From: JAQIBY01 sp964407055
GTDB taxonomy: Bacteria > Bacteroidota > Bacteroidia > Bacteroidales > ML635J-15
Length of the DNA stretch: 25,537 nucleotides
Direction: 5' to 3'
Assembly: GCA_964407055.1 (NCBI GenBank)
Contig: CAYOUD010000022.1
Span: 1 to 25,537 of the forward strand
Below the pieces are notes generated by a model. That model had not been told where the DNA came from and did no database searches. It saw only the letters and a program-made list of their open reading frames with translations. The first letter of the stretch is position 1; each line of letters starts with the position of its first letter. Of the stretch, positions 7,901-15,891 are shown piece by piece. The position numbers and the translations under genes were made by a program.

Positions 7901-8992
7901 TTATTTCTTTTTTGCAGAGGCTTCTAATATGCTTGCAAAATACATTGCAAACGATCTATAAAGAAAGTGAGTCCATTTACCAAACGGCACGATTATCAAA
8001 GCCCATTGAGCAAGAATTGAAATATGGAATAGATACATCCAGAAGTTATTTTCGATAATATCAAGATCGATAAATAATCTGACCGCAAAGGCGGTTGCAC
8101 CCATTAGGAATAGCCAGATTACGAAAAACCAATCAGAGGGATGTGTAAATACAGATTTTTGTGTCTTTTTGCGAATTCGTCTTATGACAAAATCAAAAGT
8201 GACAATAAAAATTATTGCAGAGAATATATAACCAATATAATGCACAATCATGTTCTCGGTTTTAAACCAATTAAGAAAAACTGTTGTAAATAATAAAGAC
8301 AAATATCCGAGCACCAAGATAAAATGTTCAAACCACCATAATTTGTTTTCTTTTATTTCTTCAGGTGTTGCCTCTTCCACTTCGCACTGTAGGCTTCTTT
8401 TTTGTGTAAACATGTGTATAAACAAGTCTTTTAGAGAAACGATATAGTCATTAAGCACGATTTTCTTTGTTTTTGACCACACGATTAAATACCACATATG
8501 AATAATATTTGGCAAAAGGATCAGAATAAAAATCCCGCCGATTGCAAACATCTCAAAAAAGTGTCCATAGTGCATTAACTCCTCGTTTGTAAACACTCCA
8601 CCTATTTTCATTCCGAATACAGCAGCGAAAATCAATATGAATGCGACAATATAGGCACTTACATTTTTATAAAGTAATCCTGAAAGCCCTGTCCAGTCAT
8701 ATTTAGATGTTAAATAACGTCTCAATGCCATCATTAAATTACCAGGCTCTGCTTTTCTTGGACAAGCAGTAGAGCAATCGCCACAATAGTAACACATCCA
8801 TGGGTCAACAGATGCTTTAATTTCACCTTCAAGCCCAAGCAAGGAATATCTAATTAGTTTTCGAGGAAAAGAGTTATTCTTATCGGTAGTAGCACATATA
8901 GCAGTACAATTTCCACAACTAAAACAAGCTTTAAAATCGTCAGCGCCGAATTTTTTCAATTCTTTTACAAAATCAGGATTTACCTTTGCCAT
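7901..8992 (-). CDS. qmoC: QmoC-like subunit: HdrC-type iron-sulfur domain fused to a membrane cytochrome b domain
   Basis: The 363-residue protein would connect the soluble Hdr-like subunits with the menaquinone pool. The N-terminal 80 residues carry two [4Fe-4S] motifs, CFSCGNCTAIC (Cys 23, 26, 29, 33) and CYYCGDCSTACP (Cys 67, 70, 73, 77), as in HdrC. About six membrane helices follow, in the manner of HdrE/NarI-type cytochrome b. Histidines in or near them (IIHMWYL, WFEHFILVLGY, IVHYIGYIF, YLFHISIL) could bind haem b. This HdrC-HdrE fusion defines QmoC of sulfate reducers. It is the last gene of the operon and starts only 5 bases after the preceding stop. The known family role is quinone exchange. 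The direction of electron flow here is not known. Confidence 0.85.
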   Translation of the reverse strand: MAKVNPDFVKELKKFGADDFKACFSCGNCTAICATTDKNNSFPRKLIRYSLLGLEGEIKASVDPWMCYYCGDCSTACPRKAEPGNLMMALRRYLTSKYDWTGLSGLLYKNVSAYIVAFILIFAAVFGMKIGGVFTNEELMHYGHFFEMFAIGGIFILILLPNIIHMWYLIVWSKTKKIVLNDYIVSLKDLFIHMFTQKRSLQCEVEEATPEEIKENKLWWFEHFILVLGYLSLLFTTVFLNWFKTENMIVHYIGYIFSAIIFIVTFDFVIRRIRKKTQKSVFTHPSDWFFVIWLFLMGATAFAVRLFIDLDIIENNFWMYLFHISILAQWALIIVPFGKWTHFLYRSFAMYFASILEASAKKK

Positions 8993-8997
8993 AGTAA

Positions 8998-11196
8998 TCA
9001 GTTTTTCAAAATATAATAATAGTACGCTTCCTTTTCATCTACACCTTTGGTTACCAATACATTGTATTTATGCATTGTCATTACATTATAAGTAACCACA
9101 TCTGAGTCTAGTTTCAGTTCTTCTGTTATTTGTGGAATTGTTTTTTCTATTTCGCTTATTGCTGCAATAATATTCTTCCACAATTGAGGATATTCTTTCA
9201 TCTGCAGAACTTCCTTACTGTCACTATCAAATACTTCATTCTCATCAGGGGGAAACTCAATTTTCTTCATAAAACCAGTAATCATAGATTCTATTTCATC
9301 ATCCGTAAATTGAGCAATCTCGATTGCATTTTCAGGGCACACCGGGGCACAAATTCCACATCCGGCACAAATTGCTTCGTTCACTGCAGCAATATGCTTT
9401 TCGCCGCTTTCAATTTCTCTGATTGCTGTATATTCACACACCACTTCGCATTTACCACACCATACACAAGCATCAGCATAAACTCGGGCAATAACAGGAT
9501 CCAAAGACACTGTGCCTCCTTTTAATAAAGCATTTATTTTTGCCACAGCAGAAAGTGAAGATTGCACCGATTCGCTAATATTTTTTGGACCTTGACAAGC
9601 ACCTCCAATATAAACACCTTTAATTACAGTTTCGACCGGCTTAAGTTTTGGGTGAATTTCATTAAAAAACTTATCACTACCAATTGGTATTTTAAATTTT
9701 TCTGAGATATGCTTACTATCATCGCAAGCTGCCATACCGGTAACAAGAACAACTAAATCTGCTTCGATTTCAAGCTCTATTTTAGTTGTTAAATAGTCTT
9801 TTACTTTTATTAGTGCCTTTTTTCCGCTTTGTTCCACAATAGGAGGGTCTTTCTCATCATATCTAATATAAATATCTCCAATATTTGAAGATTTTTCATA
9901 TAGTATTTCCTGTTTTCCATATGTTCTGATATCACGATAGATGTGATATGATTTTATGTCTTCGTACTTCTCATTAATTTGTAATGATGTAAAAATTGCT
10001 GATGAACAACACTGACGAGAGCAATACTTATTTTCACCTTTCTTTTGTCTGTTACCTACGCAATAGATAAATGCAACTTTCTTAACTTGCTTATCATTAT
10101 GAATAAGCTTTTCTGGGTTTAATTCCATCATTCGTTTAAACTCTGGAATCGTCACAACGTTAGGGATTGATTTATAACCAAACTCAGCCACTTGCGGTTT
10201 ATAATTATCGAAACCTGTTGTAACTAAAACAGCTCCTGCAGTTAGCGACAATACCTCTGATTTTTGATTAAGATCAAAGCATCTAGTGTATTTAGTTAAG
10301 AAATCTGTTTCATCTTTTATTGCATCGGCAACTACAACAGGCACATCCGGCAATGCTTCAGGATAATTTTTATAAATTGCTTTACGTTTGGCAAACCCAA
10401 GATTGAAATCATCTTCAACAAAAACGGAGCATTCTTCCATTGCTTGCTGAACCGTTTTAACATCTGATTTGCCTTTAATATATCTGGGTTTTACACTGAC
10501 GTTAATCATAAAATTCCCCAAACTCCCTGAAACCTTTTCAATTTCAGCGCCGGTGAATAGGGTAATATTAGCGTATGATTTTATTTGCTTATAAAGATTG
10601 GCAATAATATCTTTTCCCTTTTGTTCAGACATAAATAGCTTTTCTGATTTAGCGATTTGCCCACCTACAAAATAGTCTTTTTCGATTAGATATACTTCAT
10701 TACCAAGTTTCGCAAGGTCTATAGCAGCTTTCATTCCAGATACACCAGCGCCAACAACCATTACTGATTTTTTAACGCTTATTTCGATATTGTCTAATGA
10801 TTCGGAATGCGCAACTCTGTTTATACCAGCTCTAATGAGGCCAACTGCTTTAACAGTAGCTTCTCTTGGCTTGTCAGAATGTGGCCATGAACATTGTTCA
10901 CGAATATTAACCTGCACATAATTTGTGGGATTTAGTCCAGCTCTTTCTGCAACACCTTTAAAAGTGTGTAGATGAAGTTTCGGCGAACATGAGGCAACAA
11001 CAATTGCATCAAGTTTATTCTCTTGGATATCAAGTGTCATATCCTTTTGGTTGGAATCTGCACAAGCAAACATCACATCCTTTGAGATTATGACTCCGTC
11101 TTCTGCATTAAGCATTTTCCCGATTTTTTCAACATCAACATAATCGGAAATATTCCCTCCGCAATGACAAATATAAATACCTATTCTTTCTTTCAT
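8998..11196 (-). CDS. hdrA: HdrA-like (QmoB-like) FAD/iron-sulfur subunit with C-terminal extension
   Basis: The protein begins with the HdrA N-terminal segment (GIYICHCGGNISDYVD, then FACADSNQKDM and VVASCSPKLH). An FAD-binding Rossmann fold follows at MVVGAGVSGMKAAIDLA (about residue 147). A cysteine-rich central part has FIYCVGNRQKKGENKYCSRQCC (about 377-397). Two ferredoxin clusters, CVWCGKCEVVC (577-587) and CAGCGICAPVC (610-620), come next. In heterodisulfide reductases this subunit bears the flavin and relays electrons. QmoB is HdrA fused to MvhD, whereas here MvhD is separate. Residues 641-732 are an extra cysteine-free helical domain. The longest frame starts at a TTG (11226), but family alignment favours the ATG at 11196 (MKERIG), giving 732 residues. 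Confidence 0.88.
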   Translation of the reverse strand: MKERIGIYICHCGGNISDYVDVEKIGKMLNAEDGVIISKDVMFACADSNQKDMTLDIQENKLDAIVVASCSPKLHLHTFKGVAERAGLNPTNYVQVNIREQCSWPHSDKPREATVKAVGLIRAGINRVAHSESLDNIEISVKKSVMVVGAGVSGMKAAIDLAKLGNEVYLIEKDYFVGGQIAKSEKLFMSEQKGKDIIANLYKQIKSYANITLFTGAEIEKVSGSLGNFMINVSVKPRYIKGKSDVKTVQQAMEECSVFVEDDFNLGFAKRKAIYKNYPEALPDVPVVVADAIKDETDFLTKYTRCFDLNQKSEVLSLTAGAVLVTTGFDNYKPQVAEFGYKSIPNVVTIPEFKRMMELNPEKLIHNDKQVKKVAFIYCVGNRQKKGENKYCSRQCCSSAIFTSLQINEKYEDIKSYHIYRDIRTYGKQEILYEKSSNIGDIYIRYDEKDPPIVEQSGKKALIKVKDYLTTKIELEIEADLVVLVTGMAACDDSKHISEKFKIPIGSDKFFNEIHPKLKPVETVIKGVYIGGACQGPKNISESVQSSLSAVAKINALLKGGTVSLDPVIARVYADACVWCGKCEVVCEYTAIREIESGEKHIAAVNEAICAGCGICAPVCPENAIEIAQFTDDEIESMITGFMKKIEFPPDENEVFDSDSKEVLQMKEYPQLWKNIIAAISEIEKTIPQITEELKLDSDVVTYNVMTMHKYNVLVTKGVDEKEAYYYYILKN

Positions 11197-11250
11197 ATTA
11201 CTCTTTTTTTTAGCGACAAAAACCAATTTATTTGGTAGTTTGCGCTACTG

Positions 11251-13992
11251 CTATTTACTTAAATAACCTGCTACTTCAGATGCTGCACAACCTGCTGATA
11301 GTATTGAATCAGGAATATCTTTTGGTCCGGAAGCTGCTCCAGCAACAAACACTCCATCAATACTCGTTAATGATGGACTTGTTAATTCGTCAATTTGCTT
11401 AACAAAATTAAATTCATCAAGCTCAAGTTGTGCGTCACTAAACATTTGAGGAATTTCCTTATTTGGGATTACTCCAACGGAAAGAACAACTAAATCATGT
11501 TTTGCTTCTTTAACAAATCCTTTTGCGACATCATCATATCTAAGGATGAGGTCCCCAGGTTTATCCGGATTTTCACGAATCGTTGCAACTTTTCCTTTCA
11601 CAAAATTTACTCCCATCGACTTAGACTGCTGGAAGAACTCCTCATAACCTTTACCGAATGCTCTAATATCCATATAATAAATGGTAATATCAGCCATAGG
11701 TAAGGCTCCCATAAGAAGTTGGGCTTGTTTTATTGAATACATACAGCATATCTGAGAACAGATTGGATTATTTGAGCATTCAACACTGCATGTTGTGTTT
11801 TCAATTGCTGAATCCCTTGAGCCGGTACACAAAACATAAGCAATGTTATCGGGCACTTTTCCATCCCCGGGACGAAGCACATTATTAAATGGTCTTGTTG
11901 GCGCAATTAACCTATCCATTTGCATTGAATCAATAACATTTGGATACTTTTCATAACCATATTCCGGTTTGCCTTCTGGAGGAAATAACTTATAACCTGA
12001 GCTAACAATTACAGATTTTGCACTTATATTATGTACTATCTTCTTTTGTGAAAAATCAATTGCATCTGCCGGACAAATAGAAACACATTGGTGACACTCA
12101 CGACAATTACTACAATCGAGGCATCTCTCTGCACTACGCATTGCTTCCTCTTTTGTAATAGTCAGTTCTACATCTTTAAAATCTAAAACTCTCTCTTTTA
12201 CAGGTCTGAATTTCTCATTTATTTTTGAAACAAGTTTGATATTTGGTTTACTAAGTATCGAATCTTTATTAACTGCAGGAAGTTTATCGCCAGCTTGAAA
12301 ATCATCGAGATTTAGACCTTTGAGATATTTATCAATAAAAAATGCAGCTTTTTTACCTTGCCCAGCAGCTTCGATAATTGTGGAAGCCCCTGTTACAGAA
12401 TCTCCACCTGCAAAAATATAATCAACAGATGTTTGAAGCGTTTCATCATTAACTTTAATTGTCCCCCATTTACTTATTTCTATATCTTTATTAAACGAAA
12501 GGGTAGAGGGTTGCAAGCCAATTGCTTGAATTACATAATCAACATCTTCGACATATTCAGAACCTTCGATTGGCACAGGACGTTTTCTGCCACTCTCATC
12601 AGGTGCATCTAACCTCATTTTAATTAGCTGAACCTGTTTTAGTTTTCCATTTTCGCCAAAAAACCGAATTGGATTACGAAGCACTGTTATTTCAACACCT
12701 TCTTCAACAGCTTCGTCTATTTCGGGTTTAAAACAAGGCATTTCCTCACGACTACGACGATAAACAATGGTTACTTTTTCGGCTCCCATTCTCAAAGCTG
12801 TACGCGAAGCATCCATAGCAGTGTTTCCACCACCCACAACTACAACTTTCTTGCCTTTTAAATCAAGGCTATTTCCAATATTGGCTTCCTGTAGGAAATC
12901 CAAACAAGAAGCGACACCTTCTAATTTAGCCCCTTCTATATTTAGATTAGTTGTTTTATGTGTTCCTACAGAAACAAAAATACTATCGTAACCATCTTGT
13001 TTTAACTTAACAAGATGGTCAATCTTTGCATTAACTTCATATTCAACACCAAGTGCGAGAATATTTTTTATATCTCTTTGGACAACAGCTTTTGGCAGTC
13101 GATATTCAGGAAGCGTAAGACTAAGCATTCCACCTAATACAGGCGCTGCTTCGAAAATCTTCACGCTATGTCCTTTTAATGCAAGGTGATATGCAGCAGT
13201 GAGACCTGCAGGACCAGAACCGATTACTGCAATTTTCTTTTCAGATTTGTTTTTAATCTCCGTATGTTCAGGTTCAGAGTGCTTGTTATAATATTCTTCA
13301 GCAAAAAATCGCTTTATTCTACGAATGTCAACTGTTGAATCAACAGAACCACGAGTGCATTCATCTTGACAAGGTGCGTAACAAGCTCTTCCAAGACTAC
13401 CAGGAATAGGAATATCCTCGAGGTGTAATTTCATTGCCTCATCAAATTGCCCGTTTCTCACTAGAGAAATATAACCATAAGGCTTTACATCTCCTGGACA
13501 TTCGTTAATACAAGGAGCAGAAACATCTTGTCTATCAATTGTTGCGATTCTAGGATTTGCCAAACTGAACGGAATATATGCGACTTTTCGACCCGCCAGA
13601 TTCGCATTATATTCATCTATCCTAATTTCAGGACATACGACTTCACATTCCTGACATCCCGTGCAAGCTGCAGGTATAATATATCTTGGGTTCTCTGTAA
13701 CTTGCAGGTCAAAATCATCAATATTCTTAGAAATCCCATCAATTTCGCTATTTAGCAATAATGTAATATTGGGATGTCTTGCTGTTTCAGACATTTTTGG
13801 CGTTGTAATACAAGCAGCACAGTCAAGTGTTGGAAAAACCTTACTTAGTTGTATCATTTTCCCACCAATAGATAAGCCTTTTTCTACTAGCAACACTTCA
13901 TGATTCATGTCTGCCAAACTAAGAGCAGCCTCTTGTCCGGCGATTCCGCCTCCAATCACTAAGGTGTCAAATATTTTATCTTTTTGTGACAT
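11251..13992 (-). CDS. QmoA/HdrA flavoprotein with an inserted GltD/NfnB-type NAD(P)H dehydrogenase module
   Basis: The 913-residue protein is a nested fusion. Residues 1-150 are QmoA/HdrA: FAD motif VIGGGIAGQEAALSLA, then LDCAACITTPKM, and a [4Fe-4S] motif CTGCQECEVVC (110-120). Residues 155-565 are a GltD/NfnB module. It begins with a Cys-rich cap (PCINECPGD, GRACYAPCQDECTRG), then FAD motif IAVIGSGPAGLTAAYHLA (254), NAD(P)H motif VVVVGGGNTAMDASRTAL (383), YRRSREEMP and FAGGDSVTGASTIIEAAGQG. Residues 624-640 hold a second iron-sulfur motif (CLDCSNCRECHQCVSIC). The HdrA fold then resumes to the end (CSVECSNNPICSQICC, FVAGAASGPKDIP). The insert would give a Qmo-type complex its own NAD(P)H site. 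It lies 24 bases after mvhD. The function is inferred from domains. Confidence 0.88.
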   Translation of the reverse strand: MSQKDKIFDTLVIGGGIAGQEAALSLADMNHEVLLVEKGLSIGGKMIQLSKVFPTLDCAACITTPKMSETARHPNITLLLNSEIDGISKNIDDFDLQVTENPRYIIPAACTGCQECEVVCPEIRIDEYNANLAGRKVAYIPFSLANPRIATIDRQDVSAPCINECPGDVKPYGYISLVRNGQFDEAMKLHLEDIPIPGSLGRACYAPCQDECTRGSVDSTVDIRRIKRFFAEEYYNKHSEPEHTEIKNKSEKKIAVIGSGPAGLTAAYHLALKGHSVKIFEAAPVLGGMLSLTLPEYRLPKAVVQRDIKNILALGVEYEVNAKIDHLVKLKQDGYDSIFVSVGTHKTTNLNIEGAKLEGVASCLDFLQEANIGNSLDLKGKKVVVVGGGNTAMDASRTALRMGAEKVTIVYRRSREEMPCFKPEIDEAVEEGVEITVLRNPIRFFGENGKLKQVQLIKMRLDAPDESGRKRPVPIEGSEYVEDVDYVIQAIGLQPSTLSFNKDIEISKWGTIKVNDETLQTSVDYIFAGGDSVTGASTIIEAAGQGKKAAFFIDKYLKGLNLDDFQAGDKLPAVNKDSILSKPNIKLVSKINEKFRPVKERVLDFKDVELTITKEEAMRSAERCLDCSNCRECHQCVSICPADAIDFSQKKIVHNISAKSVIVSSGYKLFPPEGKPEYGYEKYPNVIDSMQMDRLIAPTRPFNNVLRPGDGKVPDNIAYVLCTGSRDSAIENTTCSVECSNNPICSQICCMYSIKQAQLLMGALPMADITIYYMDIRAFGKGYEEFFQQSKSMGVNFVKGKVATIRENPDKPGDLILRYDDVAKGFVKEAKHDLVVLSVGVIPNKEIPQMFSDAQLELDEFNFVKQIDELTSPSLTSIDGVFVAGAASGPKDIPDSILSAGCAASEVAGYLSK

Positions 13993-14016
13993 ATCAGATA
14001 ATTAAGCTAAATAAAT

Positions 14017-14445
14017 TTAAGATTGTTTGTTTCTTTCGGTTGTAACGTCACCTAATTCAAACAATATCTTACTAAAATTGTCCATATGGTTTGAAAATGG
14101 TTCAGCACAAACAGAACAAATAGCAGCCATTCGAATTCGTTTCGGGCTGATGTTTCGTTCTTTCATCATGCTTTGTGCTTCCTGAATAATATGATTGGTA
14201 TGATCCGGACATTTTGGACTATATGAACACTCGTGCCCATCTGCAGCGATAAAAACTCCATCAAAGCCTTGATCATAAGCATGTAAAATCCACTTTGGTT
14301 TAATCCCTGATGAACATGGCATACTTATAACATATACAGCAGGTGAATAATGAATTTTTCTTAGTCCCGCCTGATCAATTCCAGGGTCTGATATTTTATC
14401 AGTCGAAAATACGAGTATTTTTGGTTTGAAAGTTTCTTTTTCCAT
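14017..14445 (-). CDS. mvhD: MvhD/FlxD-type hydrogenase delta subunit (PF02662)
   Basis: MvhD proteins carry a [2Fe-2S] cluster and pass electrons from a hydrogenase or NADH module to HdrA. The family core is clear: ISMPCSSGIKPKWILHAYDQGFDGVFIAADGHECSY, then the helix NHIIQEAQSMMKERNISPKRIRM. It has cysteines 44, 73, 79, 110 and 113 (counting from MEKE). The usual early CxxC of MvhD is missing (LVFSTDKI here), while an unusual ICSVC appears near the end, so cluster ligation must differ. A longer frame from 14487 (MFLSP…) exists, but the fold starts at KPKILVF, so the ATG at 14445 is preferred. It is first in the operon, with hdrA-gltD 24 bases downstream. Confidence 0.8.
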   Translation of the reverse strand: MEKETFKPKILVFSTDKISDPGIDQAGLRKIHYSPAVYVISMPCSSGIKPKWILHAYDQGFDGVFIAADGHECSYSPKCPDHTNHIIQEAQSMMKERNISPKRIRMAAICSVCAEPFSNHMDNFSKILFELGDVTTERNKQS

Positions 14446-14535
14446 TTTATGAGTTATTATAAAATCAGGTATGGGGCTCAAAAACATTTACATGTTAATG
14501 AAAAAAAAGTTGGGAATGCAAAATGCAAACCCGAC

Positions 14536-14552
14536 TAACCCGAAAAATTCAC
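14536..14552 (+). repeat. Right copy of the 17-bp direct repeat flanking the Qmo-like operon
   Basis: This copy is identical to 7865-7881 and in the same orientation, 6,671 bases away. It lies in the leader region between the putative promoter and the mvhD start. Confidence 0.7.
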
Positions 14553-14571
14553 CGCAAATAGTTATACCGAT

Positions 14572-14586
14572 TGTGAATCAAAATTA
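14572..14586 (-). promoter_or_regulatory. Putative -7 element and regulator half-site ahead of the Qmo-like operon
   Basis: On the minus strand TAATTTTG (14579-14586) is a full match to TAnnTTTG. It overlaps TTGATTCACA (14572-14581). The same ten bases recur upstream of the dsrE-like gene at 15846-15855. The leader to the mvhD ATG would be about 130 bases and would include the 17-bp repeat. No clear -33 element was seen, which would fit an activator-dependent promoter. Confidence 0.4.
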
Positions 14587-14639
14587 CCGATACAATTCAT
14601 TTTATTTCTTGTATCAGATGTTAACATAATGTGCTGTTG

Positions 14640-14798
14640 ATTAACCCGCATTATTCATGCGATTGTCTTTGTGCATCTACTGCGTTGCTAACTCATTGTA
14701 ATACATTTGTATAACTGCAAAGTTAGACGCACTTCGGCACACTCAGCGTATCACCTTGTATCTACACAAAGGGAATCGCATGAATAATGCGGGTTAAT
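14640..14798. mobile_element. MITE-like element A, about 34-bp inverted termini, TTAA ends
   Basis: The left end at 14640-14673 and right end at 14765-14798 are inverted copies with two mismatches. The first 25 bases, beginning ATTAACCCGCATTATTCATG, are perfect. TTAA stands at both outer ends. The interior contains a second, imperfect hairpin (GCGTTGCTAACT against AGTTAGACGC) and no coding frame. Confidence 0.75.
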
Positions 14799-14827
14799 GT
14801 TTTAACTTACTGCAGCCCATTTTTCTA

Positions 14828-14957
14828 TTAACTCAAATTTGTGGTAATGCTTGCCATTATCTTTGTGCAGGTAAAACCCTTGAAATATAAAAATATGACT
14901 TCGGGTTTAGATGATTCAAATCTGCACAAAGGGAATGGCATGAATTTTACGGGTTAA
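14828..14957. mobile_element. MITE-like element B, same family as A and C
   Basis: The right end (CTGCACAAAGGGAATGGCA at 14922-14940, then a GGGTTAA end at 14951-14957) matches the right end of element A. An inverted copy lies at 14852-14870 with 17 of 19 bases matching. The left end is degenerate; TTAA at 14828 is my best guess. A 72-bp core (14874-14945) is shared with element C at 71 of 72 positions. Confidence 0.7.
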
Positions 14958-14961
14958 TTAT

Positions 14962-15216
14962 TTATTCTGCTTTTTTCAGAAACAATCTTGTATAACTATC
15001 TTCTTCAAAAACTCCTAAGAATTCGTGCTCCATTTTTTCACACCATCTAGGAATATCGTGTTTTGTTCCTTCGTTAGATGATAAAACTTCCATAATTTCA
15101 CCTTCTTCGACATCACCAATCGCTTTTTTTACGGCCAATAATGGTCCAGGACAAGCTGTTCCTCTTGCGTCAACTACTAAATCAACATTTAATGCATTTA
15201 CTTCTTCTTGTGTCAT
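14962..15216 (-). CDS. tusA: TusA/SirA-family sulfur carrier protein
   Basis: The protein has 84 residues, the normal TusA length. It contains the signature DARGTACPGPLLAVKKAIGDVEEGE with the persulfide-bearing cysteine (Cys22) in a CPxP motif. The C-terminal half (HDIPRWCEKMEHEFLGVFEEDSYTRLFLKK) completes the fold. TusA proteins accept and donate sulfane sulfur as protein persulfides in the cytoplasm. An AGGAGA sequence lies 8 bases before the ATG at 15216, a stronger ribosome site than its neighbours have. It lies 22 bases after the dsrE-like gene, and such dsrE-tusA pairs act in sulfur trafficking. Here the pair sits next to a Qmo-like operon. Confidence 0.92.
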   Translation of the reverse strand: MTQEEVNALNVDLVVDARGTACPGPLLAVKKAIGDVEEGEIMEVLSSNEGTKHDIPRWCEKMEHEFLGVFEEDSYTRLFLKKAE

Positions 15217-15238
15217 GTTTTTAGTCTCCTATAATTAG

Positions 15239-15784
15239 TTAAATGAATAATTGTACTTTACTTTGCTCAGCATCAGCTAAGAATGTTGCTACTCCACAAA
15301 TTTTCAAATGTGGATAATCAATAAATTCTTCTTTCTTCAATCCCATAAGATCCATTGACATTTCGCAAACATTAATTTGGATTCCTAATTCTCCAGCAGT
15401 TTTAAACATTTCTTCTAAAGAAGGAACATTTTTCTTTTTCATGATACCTTTAATCATTGAGCTACCCATTCCAGCCATGTGCATTTTTGACAGTTTTAGT
15501 TTTGTCGTTCCTTTTGGCAACATCATTCCAAACATTTTACCCATGAAATTTTTACCTTTAGCGCTTTTCTTTTTATCGCGTAAGGCTGCTGTTGCCCAAA
15601 ACGTAAAAAAGAGTTTAACTTGTGTATCCATTGCCGCTGCGCCAACACTCATGATCATTGCTGCAATAATCTTATCAAGATCACCAGAAAAAACCACCAT
15701 TGTAAGTTGGTCTTTTGTCCCTTTCTCAATCTTATTTACTTTCTTTTGTAAGTCAAGAAATTGCTTTTCAAATTCGTTTTCCAT
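15239..15784 (-). CDS. DsrE2-like DsrE/DsrF family protein
   Basis: The 181-residue protein matches the DsrE2 branch (DsrE/F/H-like, formerly peroxiredoxin-family annotation). It has MVVFSGDLDKIIAAMIMSVGAAAM, the characteristic VKLFFTFWATAALR, a Met/Lys-rich middle (MGKMFGMMLPKG, LSKMHMAGMGSSMIKGIMKKK), then INVCEMSMDLMGL and LKICGVATFLADA. The cysteine in the NVCEMSMD motif is the likely persulfide site. The family passes sulfur to and from TusA. A hydrophobic stretch near the start suggests membrane association, as proposed for other DsrE2 proteins. A TTG start at 15808 is possible, but the ATG at 15784 fits better. It is first in a two-gene unit with tusA. Confidence 0.85.
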   Translation of the reverse strand: MENEFEKQFLDLQKKVNKIEKGTKDQLTMVVFSGDLDKIIAAMIMSVGAAAMDTQVKLFFTFWATAALRDKKKSAKGKNFMGKMFGMMLPKGTTKLKLSKMHMAGMGSSMIKGIMKKKNVPSLEEMFKTAGELGIQINVCEMSMDLMGLKKEEFIDYPHLKICGVATFLADAEQSKVQLFI

Positions 15785-15805
15785 TTTTTCAACTATTAGT
15801 TTTAA

Positions 15806-15813
15806 CAAAATTA
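15806..15813 (-). promoter_or_regulatory. Putative -7 element of the dsrE-tusA unit
   Basis: The minus strand reads TAATTTTG, a full match to TAnnTTTG, 21 bases ahead of the ATG. No TTTG is placed correctly for a -33 element, which suggests that an activator is needed. The regulator sites lie 40-80 bases upstream. Confidence 0.5.
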
Positions 15814-15845
15814 TGATTCATTTCGCATAAAGTCTCATATTTTGC

Positions 15846-15861
15846 TGTGAATCAACTCAAC
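15846..15861. promoter_or_regulatory. Secondary, imperfect Crp/Fnr-type site
   Basis: TGTGA-N6-TCAAC on the plus strand matches eight of ten bases of a Crp/HcpR site. On the minus strand the overlapping TTGAT-N4-AGCAA matches nine of ten bases of an Fnr site. It lies between the perfect palindrome and the dsrE promoter. Confidence 0.4.
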
Positions 15862-15889
15862 AAACTTTGTGATTTGCATCACAAAGTTT
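15862..15889. promoter_or_regulatory. Perfect Crp/Fnr-family operator (HcpR type) in the divergent intergenic region
   Basis: There are 12-bp perfect arms around a 4-base centre; the core is TTTGTGAtttgcaTCACAAA. This equals TGTGA-N6-TCACA and the published HcpR consensus TTGTGA-N6-TCACAA. It lies only 2 bases upstream of the putative -7 element of the regulator gene, so binding should block that promoter. It is about 75 bases upstream of the likely dsrE start site. Confidence 0.75.
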
Positions 15890-15891
15890 TG

